From Variovorax flavidus (lineage in GTDB: Bacteria > Pseudomonadota > Gammaproteobacteria > Burkholderiales > Burkholderiaceae_C), in NCBI RefSeq assembly GCF_030317145.1, contig NZ_JASZYE010000001.1, forward strand, positions 2,108,001-2,172,000: DNA of 64,000 nucleotides, in the 5' to 3' direction. The translations under genes were made by a program, and so were the position numbers. Below are positions 33,416-42,463 of the stretch, one piece after another. A model generated the notes under the pieces. The model was not told the DNA's origin. It was given only the letters and a program-made list of their open reading frames with translations, and searched no databases. How positions within the stretch are numbered: the first letter of the stretch is position 1; the number at the start of each line of letters is the position of its first letter.

Positions 33416-34051
33416 ATGTCACAACCCAAGGTTCTCATCGCTTTCTATTCCCGCAACAGTTCCACCGAGCTTTTGGCCAAGGCCGTCGCTGAAGGTGCCC
33501 TTGCCGAGGGCGCCGAAGTCCGGCTTCGTCGAGCCCGGGAGTTCGTCGGCCAGGACGTCATGCGGCAATCGCCCGGCTGGTCGGAGCGGGCCACCGAGAT
33601 GAACGCGAAGTACGAAGCCCCGACGGAAGCCGATGCCGAATGGGCGGACGCCATCGTCTTCGGAACGCCGACGCGCTTCGGTTCGATCTCTGCCGAACTG
33701 AAGGCCTACATCGACGGGCTCGGCGGCCTCTGGTTCCAGGGCAAGCTCAACGGCAAGGTCGGGTCGGTGTTCGGATCGACCTCCTCCAGGCACGGCGGCA
33801 ACGAGGCCACGCTCCTGTCAATCTACGGGCCCATGGCCCACCTCGGCCTGATCATCGTGCCGCTGGGATATGCCGATCCCGCGATGTTCAAGGCCGGTAC
33901 GCCCTACGGCGCGACCCATGTCTCCCAACTGGATTCCGTGATGCCCGACGCGGATCATCTCGCCGTGGCGAACTTCCAGGGTCGACGCGTCGCTTCGGTC
34001 GCCCAGGCACTGGCAGGCGCAGGCGCACGCGCGCTCGAGGCCGTCTCCTGA
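33416..34051 (+). CDS. WrbA-type NAD(P)H:quinone oxidoreductase (WrbA 2)
   Basis: 211 residues of flavodoxin fold: FMN loop [32 protein letters not shown] and GSTSSRHGGNEATLLS. It would keep quinones in the hydroquinone form needed by the upstream dioxygenase. It is 55 bases after that gene and before LysR 3. It is only moderately similar to WrbA 1. Confidence 0.9.
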   Translation: MSQPKVLIAFYSRNSSTELLAKAVAEGALAEGAEVRLRRAREFVGQDVMRQSPGWSERATEMNAKYEAPTEADAEWADAIVFGTPTRFGSISAELKAYIDGLGGLWFQGKLNGKVGSVFGSTSSRHGGNEATLLSIYGPMAHLGLIIVPLGYADPAMFKAGTPYGATHVSQLDSVMPDADHLAVANFQGRRVASVAQALAGAGARALEAVS

Positions 34052-34139
34052 ACCGCACCGGCACGTCGGGCGGCCCATCGACCGCCCCGCCCTTCGGGCA
34101 TCATGCTGCAGCCATGCATCACGTTTCATCAGGCTTCAC

Positions 34140-35051
34140 ATGCTGGATCTGAAGGATGTCTACTATTTCGTGCAGGTCGTGGACCGCGGAGGCTTCACCG
34201 CCGCCGGCGCGAGTCTTCGGCTGCCGAAGTCGACATTGAGTCACCGTGTCCAGGAGCTCGAAGCGTCCCTGGGCGTTCGCCTTCTCAACAGGACTTCTCG
34301 TCAGTTCGGCATGACCGACATCGGCAAGGAGTTCTATCAATACGCCATCGCGACGCTCCAGAGCGCGGAGGCCGCCGAAGAGGCGGTCCGGCAGAGGCTG
34401 ACGGAGCCCAGCGGCGTGATCCGGTTGACCACGGCCGTCGAGATCGCGCAGTTCGCGCTTCGGGATCTTCTGCCCATCTTCCTCAACCGACACCCGAAGG
34501 TCCGCATCATCGAGATCGCGACCGATCGCTACGTGGACATCGTGGGCGAGGGATTCGACCTGGCGATTCGCGGTCACACCACGCCGCTGCAGGATTCCAC
34601 GCTGGTGCAGCGGGCCATCGCCCACGTTCCCTGGTATCTCTTCGCGGGCCCCAAGTACCTGGAGCAGATGGGCGTGCCCGAGCGCCCGGAGGATCTTGCG
34701 CAACATGCCACCATCTCGATGGTGCGCAACGGACCCCTGCAGTGGCAACTGCAAGGACCTGACGGCGAGGAGATCGTCATGCCCATCGACCCCAGGTTCC
34801 AGAGCAACAACATGGTCGCGCTCAAGGAAGCGGCATGCGCAAACCTCGGCATCGCCGCACTGCCGGGCTATATCTGCAGATCGGAACTGCAAGCCGGCGG
34901 CTTGCAGCAGCTGTTGCCGGACTGGGTCGCGGCGGATGCGCGCATGTCCGCGCTGATTCCCTTCCGCACAGGTCTGCTTCCGGCCGTGCGCTCGCTGGTC
35001 GACTTCCTGGCCGTCGAGATTCCCGTCATCACGGCATTCGATCGGCCGTAG
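34140..35051 (+). CDS. LysR-type transcriptional regulator (LysR 3)
   Basis: 303 residues: winged helix at about 3-62 (DVYYFVQVVDRGGFTAAGASL, PKSTLSHRVQELE) and the substrate-binding domain from about 90. It lies inside the catabolic group, on the same strand, between WrbA 2 and the maleylacetate reductase, and probably responds to a pathway intermediate. The 38-base palindrome just downstream of it, before the reductase, is a candidate operator, though its perfect symmetry is unusual for LysR. Confidence 0.92.
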   Translation: MLDLKDVYYFVQVVDRGGFTAAGASLRLPKSTLSHRVQELEASLGVRLLNRTSRQFGMTDIGKEFYQYAIATLQSAEAAEEAVRQRLTEPSGVIRLTTAVEIAQFALRDLLPIFLNRHPKVRIIEIATDRYVDIVGEGFDLAIRGHTTPLQDSTLVQRAIAHVPWYLFAGPKYLEQMGVPERPEDLAQHATISMVRNGPLQWQLQGPDGEEIVMPIDPRFQSNNMVALKEAACANLGIAALPGYICRSELQAGGLQQLLPDWVAADARMSALIPFRTGLLPAVRSLVDFLAVEIPVITAFDRP

Positions 35052-35127
35052 CCTTCCCCCGGCTTCGATCGTCCACCCCCATGGACGCTGCGTCTGAGCT
35101 GCGACGGCTTGTGAGGGCGGGATCGTC

Positions 35128-35165
35128 GATCTATCTTTTCGATCCCGTCATCGAAAAGATAGATC
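35128..35165. promoter_or_regulatory. Perfect 16-base inverted repeat directly before the maleylacetate reductase start
   Basis: GATCTATCTTTTCGAT, 6 bases, ATCGAAAAGATAGATC: a perfect 38-base palindrome, A+T-rich in a G+C-rich genome, ending four bases before the ATG at 35169. It covers the whole region where a ribosome site should be. It could be an operator for a dimeric repressor or, as RNA, a hairpin hiding the start of translation. Confidence 0.8.
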
Positions 35166-35168
35166 CAA

Positions 35169-36287
35169 ATGAACCAATACAACTGCTTGCCGCAAGACGG
35201 CGTCTTCTGGGGCGAGCACATCCTGCAAAGCACGGTCTCGAGGCTCGGGGACTACCAGATGGGACGAGCGATCACCTTCACGGTCGAGGCGTTGACGAAG
35301 CTGAATCAGACCCACGTGCAGCCGAACCTGAAGCACGGTGCCGGAACGTTCACCGAGTTGCCTGCACACGCCCCCGACACCGCCGTCCAGAAAGGGCTCG
35401 ACGCATGCCTCGGTGCAGGGGCAGACTCCATCATTGCCCTCGGCGGCGGCTCCGTGCTCGACGCCGCCAAGGCGGTGTCCCATCTGCACCATGAGAAGAC
35501 CGGGCGCTTTCTTCCCATCGCGGCATTGCCCACGACGCTGTCCGGCTCCGAGTTCTCCCACTACTTCGGCATCACCGAGACGGACGGCGCGCAGAAGTTC
35601 AAGCGCAGCTACGCCGTCCGGGAGACCGTCCCGAAGGTCGTCGTGATCGACCCGGTGCTCGTGCTCGACACGCCGCGCGCGCTGCTCCTGTCTTCGGCCA
35701 TCAAGGGCATGGACCACGCGGTCGAAGGAATGCGCAAGGTCACCCGGGAGCATCCGCACGCGATCATGGCCGCCAGCGGTGTCGCTCGATTCCTCAAGGT
35801 TCTCGAGAAGTGGCCCAAGGCAATGCAGACCCGCGAGGCGATCGACAAGGGCCTGGTGACCACCAGCGACCTCCTGCAACTCCAGTTGGCCGCGTGGCAA
35901 TGCTATTTCTCGCCCGCATCGGTCATCTACGGACTCAGCCACCGGATCGGGCACATCCTTGGCGGCAGCTTCGGGCTGCCGCACAGCGCGACCTCCTGCA
36001 TCACCCTTGCGCCAGTCATTCGGGCTTGCGCGGATTTCTATGGCGACAAGCTCGACATCTTTTCCGCACGGCCCGGAGAGGACGATGCCGCAACGCAACT
36101 AGCCGGCAGGATCTCCGGCGTAGTGAAGTCTCTGGGCCTGCCCGACCGGGTCGGCGCATTCGACCTCGACAAGGCCAGGCTGCCTGAGGTTGCCATGCTC
36201 CTGAAGAAGAACTACCCCAACGAGGTTGCAGACCTTGGCGCCGGCGCCACGGCCAAGCTCGACGCGCTGCTGGAAAGCCTGTGGTGA
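35169..36287 (+). CDS. Maleylacetate reductase (iron-containing alcohol dehydrogenase family)
   Basis: 372 residues. NAD(P) loop ALGGGSVLDAAKAV at about 94-107, PTTLSGSEFS, and the metal-site region GMDHAVEG plus LSHRIGHILGG..PHS. Maleylacetate reductase turns maleylacetate into 3-oxoadipate, the step after hydroquinone cleavage. The start codon has no free ribosome site because of the adjoining palindrome. It closes the catabolic group; no 3-oxoadipate CoA-transferase follows. Confidence 0.88.
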   Translation: MNQYNCLPQDGVFWGEHILQSTVSRLGDYQMGRAITFTVEALTKLNQTHVQPNLKHGAGTFTELPAHAPDTAVQKGLDACLGAGADSIIALGGGSVLDAAKAVSHLHHEKTGRFLPIAALPTTLSGSEFSHYFGITETDGAQKFKRSYAVRETVPKVVVIDPVLVLDTPRALLLSSAIKGMDHAVEGMRKVTREHPHAIMAASGVARFLKVLEKWPKAMQTREAIDKGLVTTSDLLQLQLAAWQCYFSPASVIYGLSHRIGHILGGSFGLPHSATSCITLAPVIRACADFYGDKLDIFSARPGEDDAATQLAGRISGVVKSLGLPDRVGAFDLDKARLPEVAMLLKKNYPNEVADLGAGATAKLDALLESLW

Positions 36288-36335
36288 ATCTCCGCAGCCT
36301 GCGCTTTCCGCCCTCGGCGTGACGCGCACCCCTCG

Positions 36336-37538
36336 TCATCGGCCGATGTGAACCGCCCGCCCCACGGACATTCCCAACATGCACATCACGATGCAGAGCG
36401 CCGCACAAGCCGCGAGTGGCGCGGTCCAGTTTCCCGCGGATTCCTGGAGAGAGCCGACGAAGGTAGGCCCGACGGCCGCCATCAGGTAACCGATGCACTG
36501 CGCCATGCCCGAGAGCGATGCGGCGACTTTCTGGGTGCCCGCACGCAACCCGACAAAGGCGAGGCTCAGGATGAGGGCGGACCCCATCCCCATCCCGAAA
36601 GCGAACACCCAGAGCGCCGCCCAGCCAGGGAGCATCATCAGTCCCACCAGTGCGCACGCACTCAATGCCGGCGAGGCGAACGCAAGCCAGCGCTGGTCAG
36701 GCATTCGCTGGAGCAGCGGCACCATCAGCAGCGCGGGCACGGCACCCGCCAGTTGCATCCATCCATGGAGCGTTCCGGCCCGCGCGGTCGAATAACCCAG
36801 GTCATGAAGGATCGATGCCAGCCACGCAATGGCAGCGAAGTGGATGAAGCAGGTCAGCCCCAGGTAGGCGGCCACCTGCCAGGCAAGCAACGAACGCCAC
36901 ACCGAAACCCGCTGGGTCCCCGTCGATGGCATGGAGCCCGGCAGCGTTCGCGTGCGCAACTGGGGCAGCCAGGTGATGGCGGCCGCCAGCGGCAGCAACG
37001 CCACCGTGGCCAGCGCCGTTTGCCACCCTGCACGGAGCGCGTGCTCCAGCGGAACCGCAACCGCAGACATCGCGCCCGCAGCGGCAATCATCGCCAGCGC
37101 ATAGCAGGCGGTCAGTCTTGCGACCTGTTGTGGAAAGTCTCGCTTGAGGAGACTGGGCAGCAAGACATTGGCGATGGCGATCGCGCCACCGATCAGGCAG
37201 GTTCCGACGTACAGCGCCGAGACTGTGCCGGCAGACCGCAGCACGATTCCGCAGATCAGCAGCGCCAATGCGCCGAAGAGCGTTCTTTCCAGCCCATGCC
37301 TGTGCGCGATGGAAGCCGCGACCGGCGAGACGATGGCGAACGCGAGAAGCGGCAGCGTGGTCAGCAATCCCGCCTGCGAAGCATTGAGCGCAAAGCTGTC
37401 GCGAACGAGGTCGAGCAGTGGTCCGAGTGCTGTGATGGGTGCGCGCAGGCTTGCGGCGATCAACAGAATTCCGGCAATGAGAAGCGCCGGACGCTGCGCC
37501 CGGACCGCCGATATCGATGAAGACATGGGAGCTGACAT
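36336..37538 (-). CDS. CynX/NimT-like MFS transporter
   Basis: 400 residues with 12 hydrophobic segments; LRAPITALGPLLDLVRDSF near the N-terminus is typical of the cyanate/nitroimidazole (CynX/NimT) group. It is an inner-membrane exporter or uptake carrier of small organic compounds. Starts at 37538 or 37526, neither with a good ribosome site. It is divergent from AraC 1, which probably controls it. Confidence 0.9.
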   Translation of the reverse strand: MSAPMSSSISAVRAQRPALLIAGILLIAASLRAPITALGPLLDLVRDSFALNASQAGLLTTLPLLAFAIVSPVAASIAHRHGLERTLFGALALLICGIVLRSAGTVSALYVGTCLIGGAIAIANVLLPSLLKRDFPQQVARLTACYALAMIAAAGAMSAVAVPLEHALRAGWQTALATVALLPLAAAITWLPQLRTRTLPGSMPSTGTQRVSVWRSLLAWQVAAYLGLTCFIHFAAIAWLASILHDLGYSTARAGTLHGWMQLAGAVPALLMVPLLQRMPDQRWLAFASPALSACALVGLMMLPGWAALWVFAFGMGMGSALILSLAFVGLRAGTQKVAASLSGMAQCIGYLMAAVGPTFVGSLQESAGNWTAPLAACAALCIVMCMLGMSVGRAVHIGR

Positions 37539-37629
37539 GGTTCTGAATGGAAGCGCAACTCTAGGGATTGCGGGCGAATGTGAATCTGCACGGACCGCCG
37601 AAAAATCACCCGATCCGGTCAATCTGAAA

Positions 37630-38430
37630 ATGACTTCGCAAGGTCTCGATCCGTGGAGCTTCGAGTTCGACAAGATGGATGCAGCGGTCGCTGCCATACA
37701 GATTCGCACGCAGGCCGTCGTCGGCGAACTGGCGACGCACCAGCATCGGCAGGGGCAGTTGGTGATGGTGCTGCATGGGGCAGTGACCTGCGAGGTGCCC
37801 GGCGCGCTATGGATGGCACCCGCGCACGGCGGGCTCTGGATACCCGGCGGCGTTCCTCACAGCAACCGTGTCACCGCCAATGGAAACGTCTGCTTTCTCT
37901 TTGTCCAGGACGGCGCCGCGCTGATGCCGAAGACCTGTTGTGCGTTGGCGATCCATCCATTGCTGCGCGAACTCATCCTGCATCTCGCTGCCTTGCCGAA
38001 AGGCGGGCAACACGATGCGGAAGCCACGCGATTGCGGGCCGTACTGCTGGATCAACTGGTGCGAATGCCCACGGAGACGATGCACCTTCCCGTCTCCGAT
38101 GAACCCCGCCTGCGCCGGCTGATCGAGGCGCTGATGCAGGACCCTTCCGATCGCAGCACCGCTTCGCAATGGGCGTCGCGACTGGCGATGAGCGAACGGA
38201 CCTTGACTCGCCTCGTTCAGTCGGAGACAGGCATGTCCTTCGGACGCTGGCGGCAGCGGCTGCATCTGGTCCTGGCCTTGCAATGGATGTCCTCGGGTGC
38301 ATCGGTGCAGCAGGTTGCCGAGAAGCTGGGCTACGAATCCGTCAGCGCGTTCATCGTCATGTTCAGGAAGTCCGTGGGGAAGCCGCCTGCACGCTACTTC
38401 TCCGAACGTCGCCTGGCGCAAGCTGCCTGA
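37630..38430 (+). CDS. AraC-family transcriptional regulator with N-terminal cupin (AraC 1)
   Basis: 266 residues. The N-terminal cupin-like sensor holds HQHRQGQLVMVLHGAV and WIPGGVPHSNR; the C-terminal double helix-turn-helix reads ASRLAMSERTLTRLVQSETG and VAEKLGYESVSAFIVMFRKS. AraC-type regulators of this shape often control a divergent MFS gene, and that is the arrangement here. No strong ribosome site is seen. Confidence 0.9.
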   Translation: MTSQGLDPWSFEFDKMDAAVAAIQIRTQAVVGELATHQHRQGQLVMVLHGAVTCEVPGALWMAPAHGGLWIPGGVPHSNRVTANGNVCFLFVQDGAALMPKTCCALAIHPLLRELILHLAALPKGGQHDAEATRLRAVLLDQLVRMPTETMHLPVSDEPRLRRLIEALMQDPSDRSTASQWASRLAMSERTLTRLVQSETGMSFGRWRQRLHLVLALQWMSSGASVQQVAEKLGYESVSAFIVMFRKSVGKPPARYFSERRLAQAA

Positions 38431-38501
38431 GCCTCGCGGCCATCCCGAAGGAATCGACGCTCGAACTGAAGATGTCTCTGAAGAAGGGCGACACCCAAGC
38501 C

Positions 38502-38572
38502 ATTGGTGTCCTTCCTGAAACGGTGTGAGGCCTGTTTCGGACCTACCGGGCTCCATGGGCCGCACCTACGAT
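38502..38572 (+). promoter_or_regulatory. Regulon promoter, copy 10 (SDR at 38596)
   Basis: Plus strand: ATTGGTG (38502-38508), 8 nt, GAAACGGTGTGA (38517-38528), 10 nt, GGACCTACCG, then CC-TACGAT (-10 at 38567-38572). It is the only copy besides copy 2 that points rightwards. Transcription is expected near 38579, leaving a 17-base leader that holds the ribosome site. Confidence 0.78.
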
Positions 38573-38595
38573 TTCCGCGTAAATGAAAGAACACC

Positions 38596-39564
38596 ATGAC
38601 TCGAATACTTGGCGCGACGTCCACCGCTGACGACGTGCTGTCAGGCACCGACCTTCGGGGAAAACGAGTGCTCGTGACCGGCGTGTCGTCAGGGCTGGGC
38701 GTAGAAACGGCGCGGTCATTGGCCGCGCACGGCGCACAGGTCGTCGGCACCGCACGGGACCTTCCCAAGGCTGCAGCCGCCACCGGCCCGGTCCGTGCCG
38801 ATGCGGCCCACGGCGGCAGCCTCGAACTGGTCGCGCTCGACCTGGCCTCGCTCGTCAGCGTGCGCGCCTGCGCAGATGCGCTCGTCCACGACGGGCGTCC
38901 GTTCGATCTCGTGATCGCGAATGCGGGCGTCATGGCAACGCCGCCCGGCCGCACGCTCGATGGCTTCGAGACGCAACTGGGGACCAATCACCTCGGCCAC
39001 TTCGTTCTCGTCAACCGTATCGAGCCGCTGATCGCGGACGGCGGCCGTGTCGTGGTCGTGGCTTCGGCTTCCCATCGCTCGGCGGACTTCTCGCTGGATG
39101 ATCTGAACTTCGAACGCACGGCGTACGAGCCCCGAACCGCGTATGCGCGATCCAAGACCGCCAACATCCTGTTCGCCGTCGAATTCGATCGCCGCCACGC
39201 GGCACGAGGCGTTCGTGCCACCGCAGTGCATCCCGGCACCATCAGGACAGAACTCGGGCGACACATCGGCAACGAAGCGATGGACCAGGCCATTCGGCAC
39301 ATCAGTGCCGATCTGGTCGCCCGGGGCGAGCCGCCGTTCGAGTGGAAGACCGTGCCCCAGGGTGCGGCAACCACGGTGTGGGCCGGTGTGGTCGCTTCAG
39401 CCGCCGAGGTGGGTGGCCGGTACTGCGAGAACTGCCACGTGTCCGAAGTGATCGATCGGCCGGTCAGCCCGCTTGCCGAAGGTGTGCGCTCGTATGCACT
39501 CGATCCGGAAATCGCCGGCCTGTTGTGGCGCCGGAGCGAGGAATTGGTGGGCGAGCACTTCTGA
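38596..39564 (+). CDS. Short-chain dehydrogenase/reductase (retinol/protochlorophyllide-reductase-like)
   Basis: 322 residues. TGVSSGLG cofactor loop at about 21-28, ANAGVMATP near 105, and catalytic Tyr-Lys in AYARSKTANILFAVE, the arrangement of the WWOX/retinol dehydrogenase-like SDR group. GAAAGAACACC precedes the ATG. Substrate unknown; its promoter places it in the stress regulon. It faces the large regulator gene end to end. Confidence 0.9.
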   Translation: MTRILGATSTADDVLSGTDLRGKRVLVTGVSSGLGVETARSLAAHGAQVVGTARDLPKAAAATGPVRADAAHGGSLELVALDLASLVSVRACADALVHDGRPFDLVIANAGVMATPPGRTLDGFETQLGTNHLGHFVLVNRIEPLIADGGRVVVVASASHRSADFSLDDLNFERTAYEPRTAYARSKTANILFAVEFDRRHAARGVRATAVHPGTIRTELGRHIGNEAMDQAIRHISADLVARGEPPFEWKTVPQGAATTVWAGVVASAAEVGGRYCENCHVSEVIDRPVSPLAEGVRSYALDPEIAGLLWRRSEELVGEHF

Positions 39565-39601
39565 ATGCCACGCAGGATGGCAAGAGCCTCTCTGCAGCGA
39601 T

Positions 39602-42463
39602 TCAGCGATGCGTGAGCTGCTCGCGCAGCTCGCGAGCCTGCGCCATGGCCGCGCTTCTGCGATCGGGCCCGGCGCGCGCGCAGGTCTCGTCCAGCAAGCT
39701 GGCTGCTTGCTCAGGCCGACCCATGCTCGCCCACATCCTCGCGAGGTCCAGCGCGGCTCGAAGCTCCCAACCCATCGCGCCCTGCTGCCGGGAGGTCTCG
39801 ATGGCTCGAAGGTAGAAGACCTCGGCTTCGTCGGTCGAGCCACGTTGTCCGGCGCGCCAGCCGGCCGCACGCCAGACTTCCGCCGCACTCCACAGGCCTT
39901 CTCCGCGCGAGACGCGCGCGATCGACTCGTCGTCGACCCAGTCGACGCAAAAGGTCACGAGCATCTCCCTGCGCGGCGCGTCATAGGTTGCGAGCCGATC
40001 GGACACTTCGCGGACGTAGCGACTTCGACTCTGCGCATTGCCGAGCTGCACTCCCTGGGAGAACCATTCGGCGTACCGGAGCCATCCCACCAGCCCCCTG
40101 CCCTGCGCGGCTTCCCTCATCATGGAGACCCATTTGCCGGCAAGCTCCAGTTCGCCCGACCACAGGGCGACCGCGCAGGCTCCATAGAGCCCGGCACAGA
40201 GCGAGACGGCGTTCCCGGCCGCTTCTGCACGCGCCACGGCGTCGCCGGCCGTCTCCAGGGCCTGCTCCGTTTCCCCCTGCACCCAGAGCGTTCGGCACAG
40301 CATGGCCTTCGCCGCGACGATGACGTCCACCCCGACCATGCTGGCCCGCGTGAGGCCAAGGCCGCCGCCCGTGCGGATCGCCGCTTCGCTGTGCTGCCTC
40401 GACACGTCGAAGCGGCCGCAAAAATGACTCGCCATCGCCATCACGCGGTGCGACAGATTGAGGGCCGCCGGGTCGGACCACGACTGTGCGACCGCCATCA
40501 GTTGCTCCGCCTGCTGCATTGCCAGCGAATGCTCGCCGCGAAACATGTCGTGCGTGGCCTTTCCCCAGCGGGCCTGCAACTCCAGCACGCGCACCTTGAC
40601 CGACAGCGCTCCGGCAAGGGCCCGGTCGCAGGCGGTGTTCAGGTCCGCAATCGACCCTCCCGTGTGCAGAAGAGCGCTGATGAGGGCGGTATTCAGCCAG
40701 GTCGCCGTCTCCGTGTCCGGTTCGGGCTGGCGGTCGACCAGTTCAAGGGCAGCCGCCACCCTGTCGCGGTATTCCGCGACCTGCGATACATGGAACCACA
40801 TCGGCGCGGAGGCAATGACGAGAGAAGCGGCCGTCTTCGCATCGGGCCGCTCTGACACGCAGGCTTCGAGCGCGAAGCGCACATCGTCCAGGTGGTACGC
40901 ATACCGGTCGCCCCATGCCTGCTCCGTCAGCTTCGGCAAGTCTGCCGTGGCCGCCTTCATCAGATCGAGCATGAACCTCGCATGGCGCCCCAGCAACGCC
41001 GGACGTTCATCGCTCTGTGCCAGGAGCGCAGCGGCATAGCTTCTCGTCGTGTCCAGCAGGCGATAGGGCGCGATCGGATCGTTGCCATCGAAGAAGACCA
41101 GCGACTTGTTGGCCAACGAAATCAGCGCGTCGAAAGCCACCTCGGCGTCCGTGTCGCCGACGGTGACGCTGAGGGCGGATTCGACGTCGAAGCGGCCCCG
41201 GAAGACCGACAGCCGGCGAAAGAGCCGCAGTTCATCCTCGTTCAGGAGGGCAATGCTCCAGTCCAGCGCGGCGCCGAGCGTCCTGTGCCGCGCTGGCGCT
41301 GCCCTGTTGCCGACCGAGGAAGGCCGCAGGTGATCGTCCAGCCTGAGCGCGAGGTCACCGACGGACTGCACGCCAAGCCGCGCGGCCACCAGTTCGATGG
41401 CCAGGGGTATGCCATCGAGCTGCCGCGAGATCCGGGCCAGCACGTGACCATGCGATTCGCCGAACGCGCCTGCACCCGCCGCCCTGGCGCGCTCGACGAG
41501 CAGCTTGACCGCGGGCCAGCGCATCGCCTGCGCGAGCGTGATGGACTCTGCATCGGGAACCGCCAGAGGCGACAACCGGAGGACGAACTCTCCCGTCACA
41601 CGCAGCGCCTCGCGGCTGGTCGCCAGGATGCGCAGGTCGGGCAAGGCCGTCAGCAGGCCGGTGACCTGCAACGCGAGCGTGTCCACCACGTGCTCGCAGT
41701 TGTCGATCAGCACAAGCACGTCCCGGCCCATCAGGCACCGATGGATGGCCTGGACGACGTCGGGCATATCGGCCGGCGCGCCCAGCGACCGTGCAAGGGT
41801 GCTGAGCACGTGATCCTGCGAAATCAAGGGGGCGAGATCGACGAAGGCGATCTCGGTGCCGTGCTTCAGTTGATGGCATTCCGCGGCCCGGATCGCGACG
41901 CTGGTCTTGCCGATGCCGCCCGTGCCGACGATCGTGACCAGCCGATGGGTGTCGAGCGACGCGAGAACGGCTTCCACGTCGGCTTCACGGCCGACGAGTT
42001 CGGTCAGTCGCACGGGCAATTTCGTGAACGAAAGGGAAACCGTCCGGGCCCCGCCTCGGGTCGACGGATCGAACGCCTCTTGCCGGACCCGGCCGTTGAA
42101 CCGATAGCCCCGCAGAGGAACATTGGTGATCCATTCCTCGCAACCGTCGCCATCGTCCGGTTCGCCCAAGGCCTTGCGGAGCGTGGACATGTGCACGCGC
42201 ACGCTGGCCTCCTCGACCACCACGCCGGCCCAGACCGAGGAGAGCAGTTCGTCCTTGCTCACGAACTCCCCGGCTCGCTGGAGCAGTTGCAGCAGGAGAT
42301 CGAAAGAACGCGGCCCCAGCCGCACCGCCTGTCCCGAGCGTTCCAGCCGGCGCTGCGTCTCCCACACCAGGAAAGACCCGAAGTGCCAGCGGACGTCGGA
42401 TGGCTTGTTGCCCTCTTCACGCATGATGGATGTGTGTTCGGCTCGCCTCATGGGCTGCTTCAT
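39602..42463 (-). CDS. Large regulator: OmpR-type winged helix, STAND-like ATPase and TPR-like repeats
   Basis: 953 residues from 42463 (a later ATG at 42424 is possible). An OmpR/CadC-type winged helix spans about 25-125 (FGSFLVWETQRRLER, VRVHMSTLRKALG, WITNVPLRGYRF). Then a STAND/NB-ARC-like ATPase: P-loop TGGIGKTS at about 181-188 and Walker B DVLVLIDNCEHV. The C-terminal half is helical and TPR-like. Such proteins couple signal binding and ATP-driven assembly to DNA binding. Its start overlaps the acyltransferase end by 47 bases, so it is the last gene of the operon under regulon copy 11. Confidence 0.88.
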   Translation of the reverse strand: MKQPMRRAEHTSIMREEGNKPSDVRWHFGSFLVWETQRRLERSGQAVRLGPRSFDLLLQLLQRAGEFVSKDELLSSVWAGVVVEEASVRVHMSTLRKALGEPDDGDGCEEWITNVPLRGYRFNGRVRQEAFDPSTRGGARTVSLSFTKLPVRLTELVGREADVEAVLASLDTHRLVTIVGTGGIGKTSVAIRAAECHQLKHGTEIAFVDLAPLISQDHVLSTLARSLGAPADMPDVVQAIHRCLMGRDVLVLIDNCEHVVDTLALQVTGLLTALPDLRILATSREALRVTGEFVLRLSPLAVPDAESITLAQAMRWPAVKLLVERARAAGAGAFGESHGHVLARISRQLDGIPLAIELVAARLGVQSVGDLALRLDDHLRPSSVGNRAAPARHRTLGAALDWSIALLNEDELRLFRRLSVFRGRFDVESALSVTVGDTDAEVAFDALISLANKSLVFFDGNDPIAPYRLLDTTRSYAAALLAQSDERPALLGRHARFMLDLMKAATADLPKLTEQAWGDRYAYHLDDVRFALEACVSERPDAKTAASLVIASAPMWFHVSQVAEYRDRVAAALELVDRQPEPDTETATWLNTALISALLHTGGSIADLNTACDRALAGALSVKVRVLELQARWGKATHDMFRGEHSLAMQQAEQLMAVAQSWSDPAALNLSHRVMAMASHFCGRFDVSRQHSEAAIRTGGGLGLTRASMVGVDVIVAAKAMLCRTLWVQGETEQALETAGDAVARAEAAGNAVSLCAGLYGACAVALWSGELELAGKWVSMMREAAQGRGLVGWLRYAEWFSQGVQLGNAQSRSRYVREVSDRLATYDAPRREMLVTFCVDWVDDESIARVSRGEGLWSAAEVWRAAGWRAGQRGSTDEAEVFYLRAIETSRQQGAMGWELRAALDLARMWASMGRPEQAASLLDETCARAGPDRRSAAMAQARELREQLTHR

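Noticed and set aside
37558..37601. CC-TAGAGT before the CynX-like gene as a regulon promoter
   Set aside because: The three upstream boxes cannot be found at the fixed distances.
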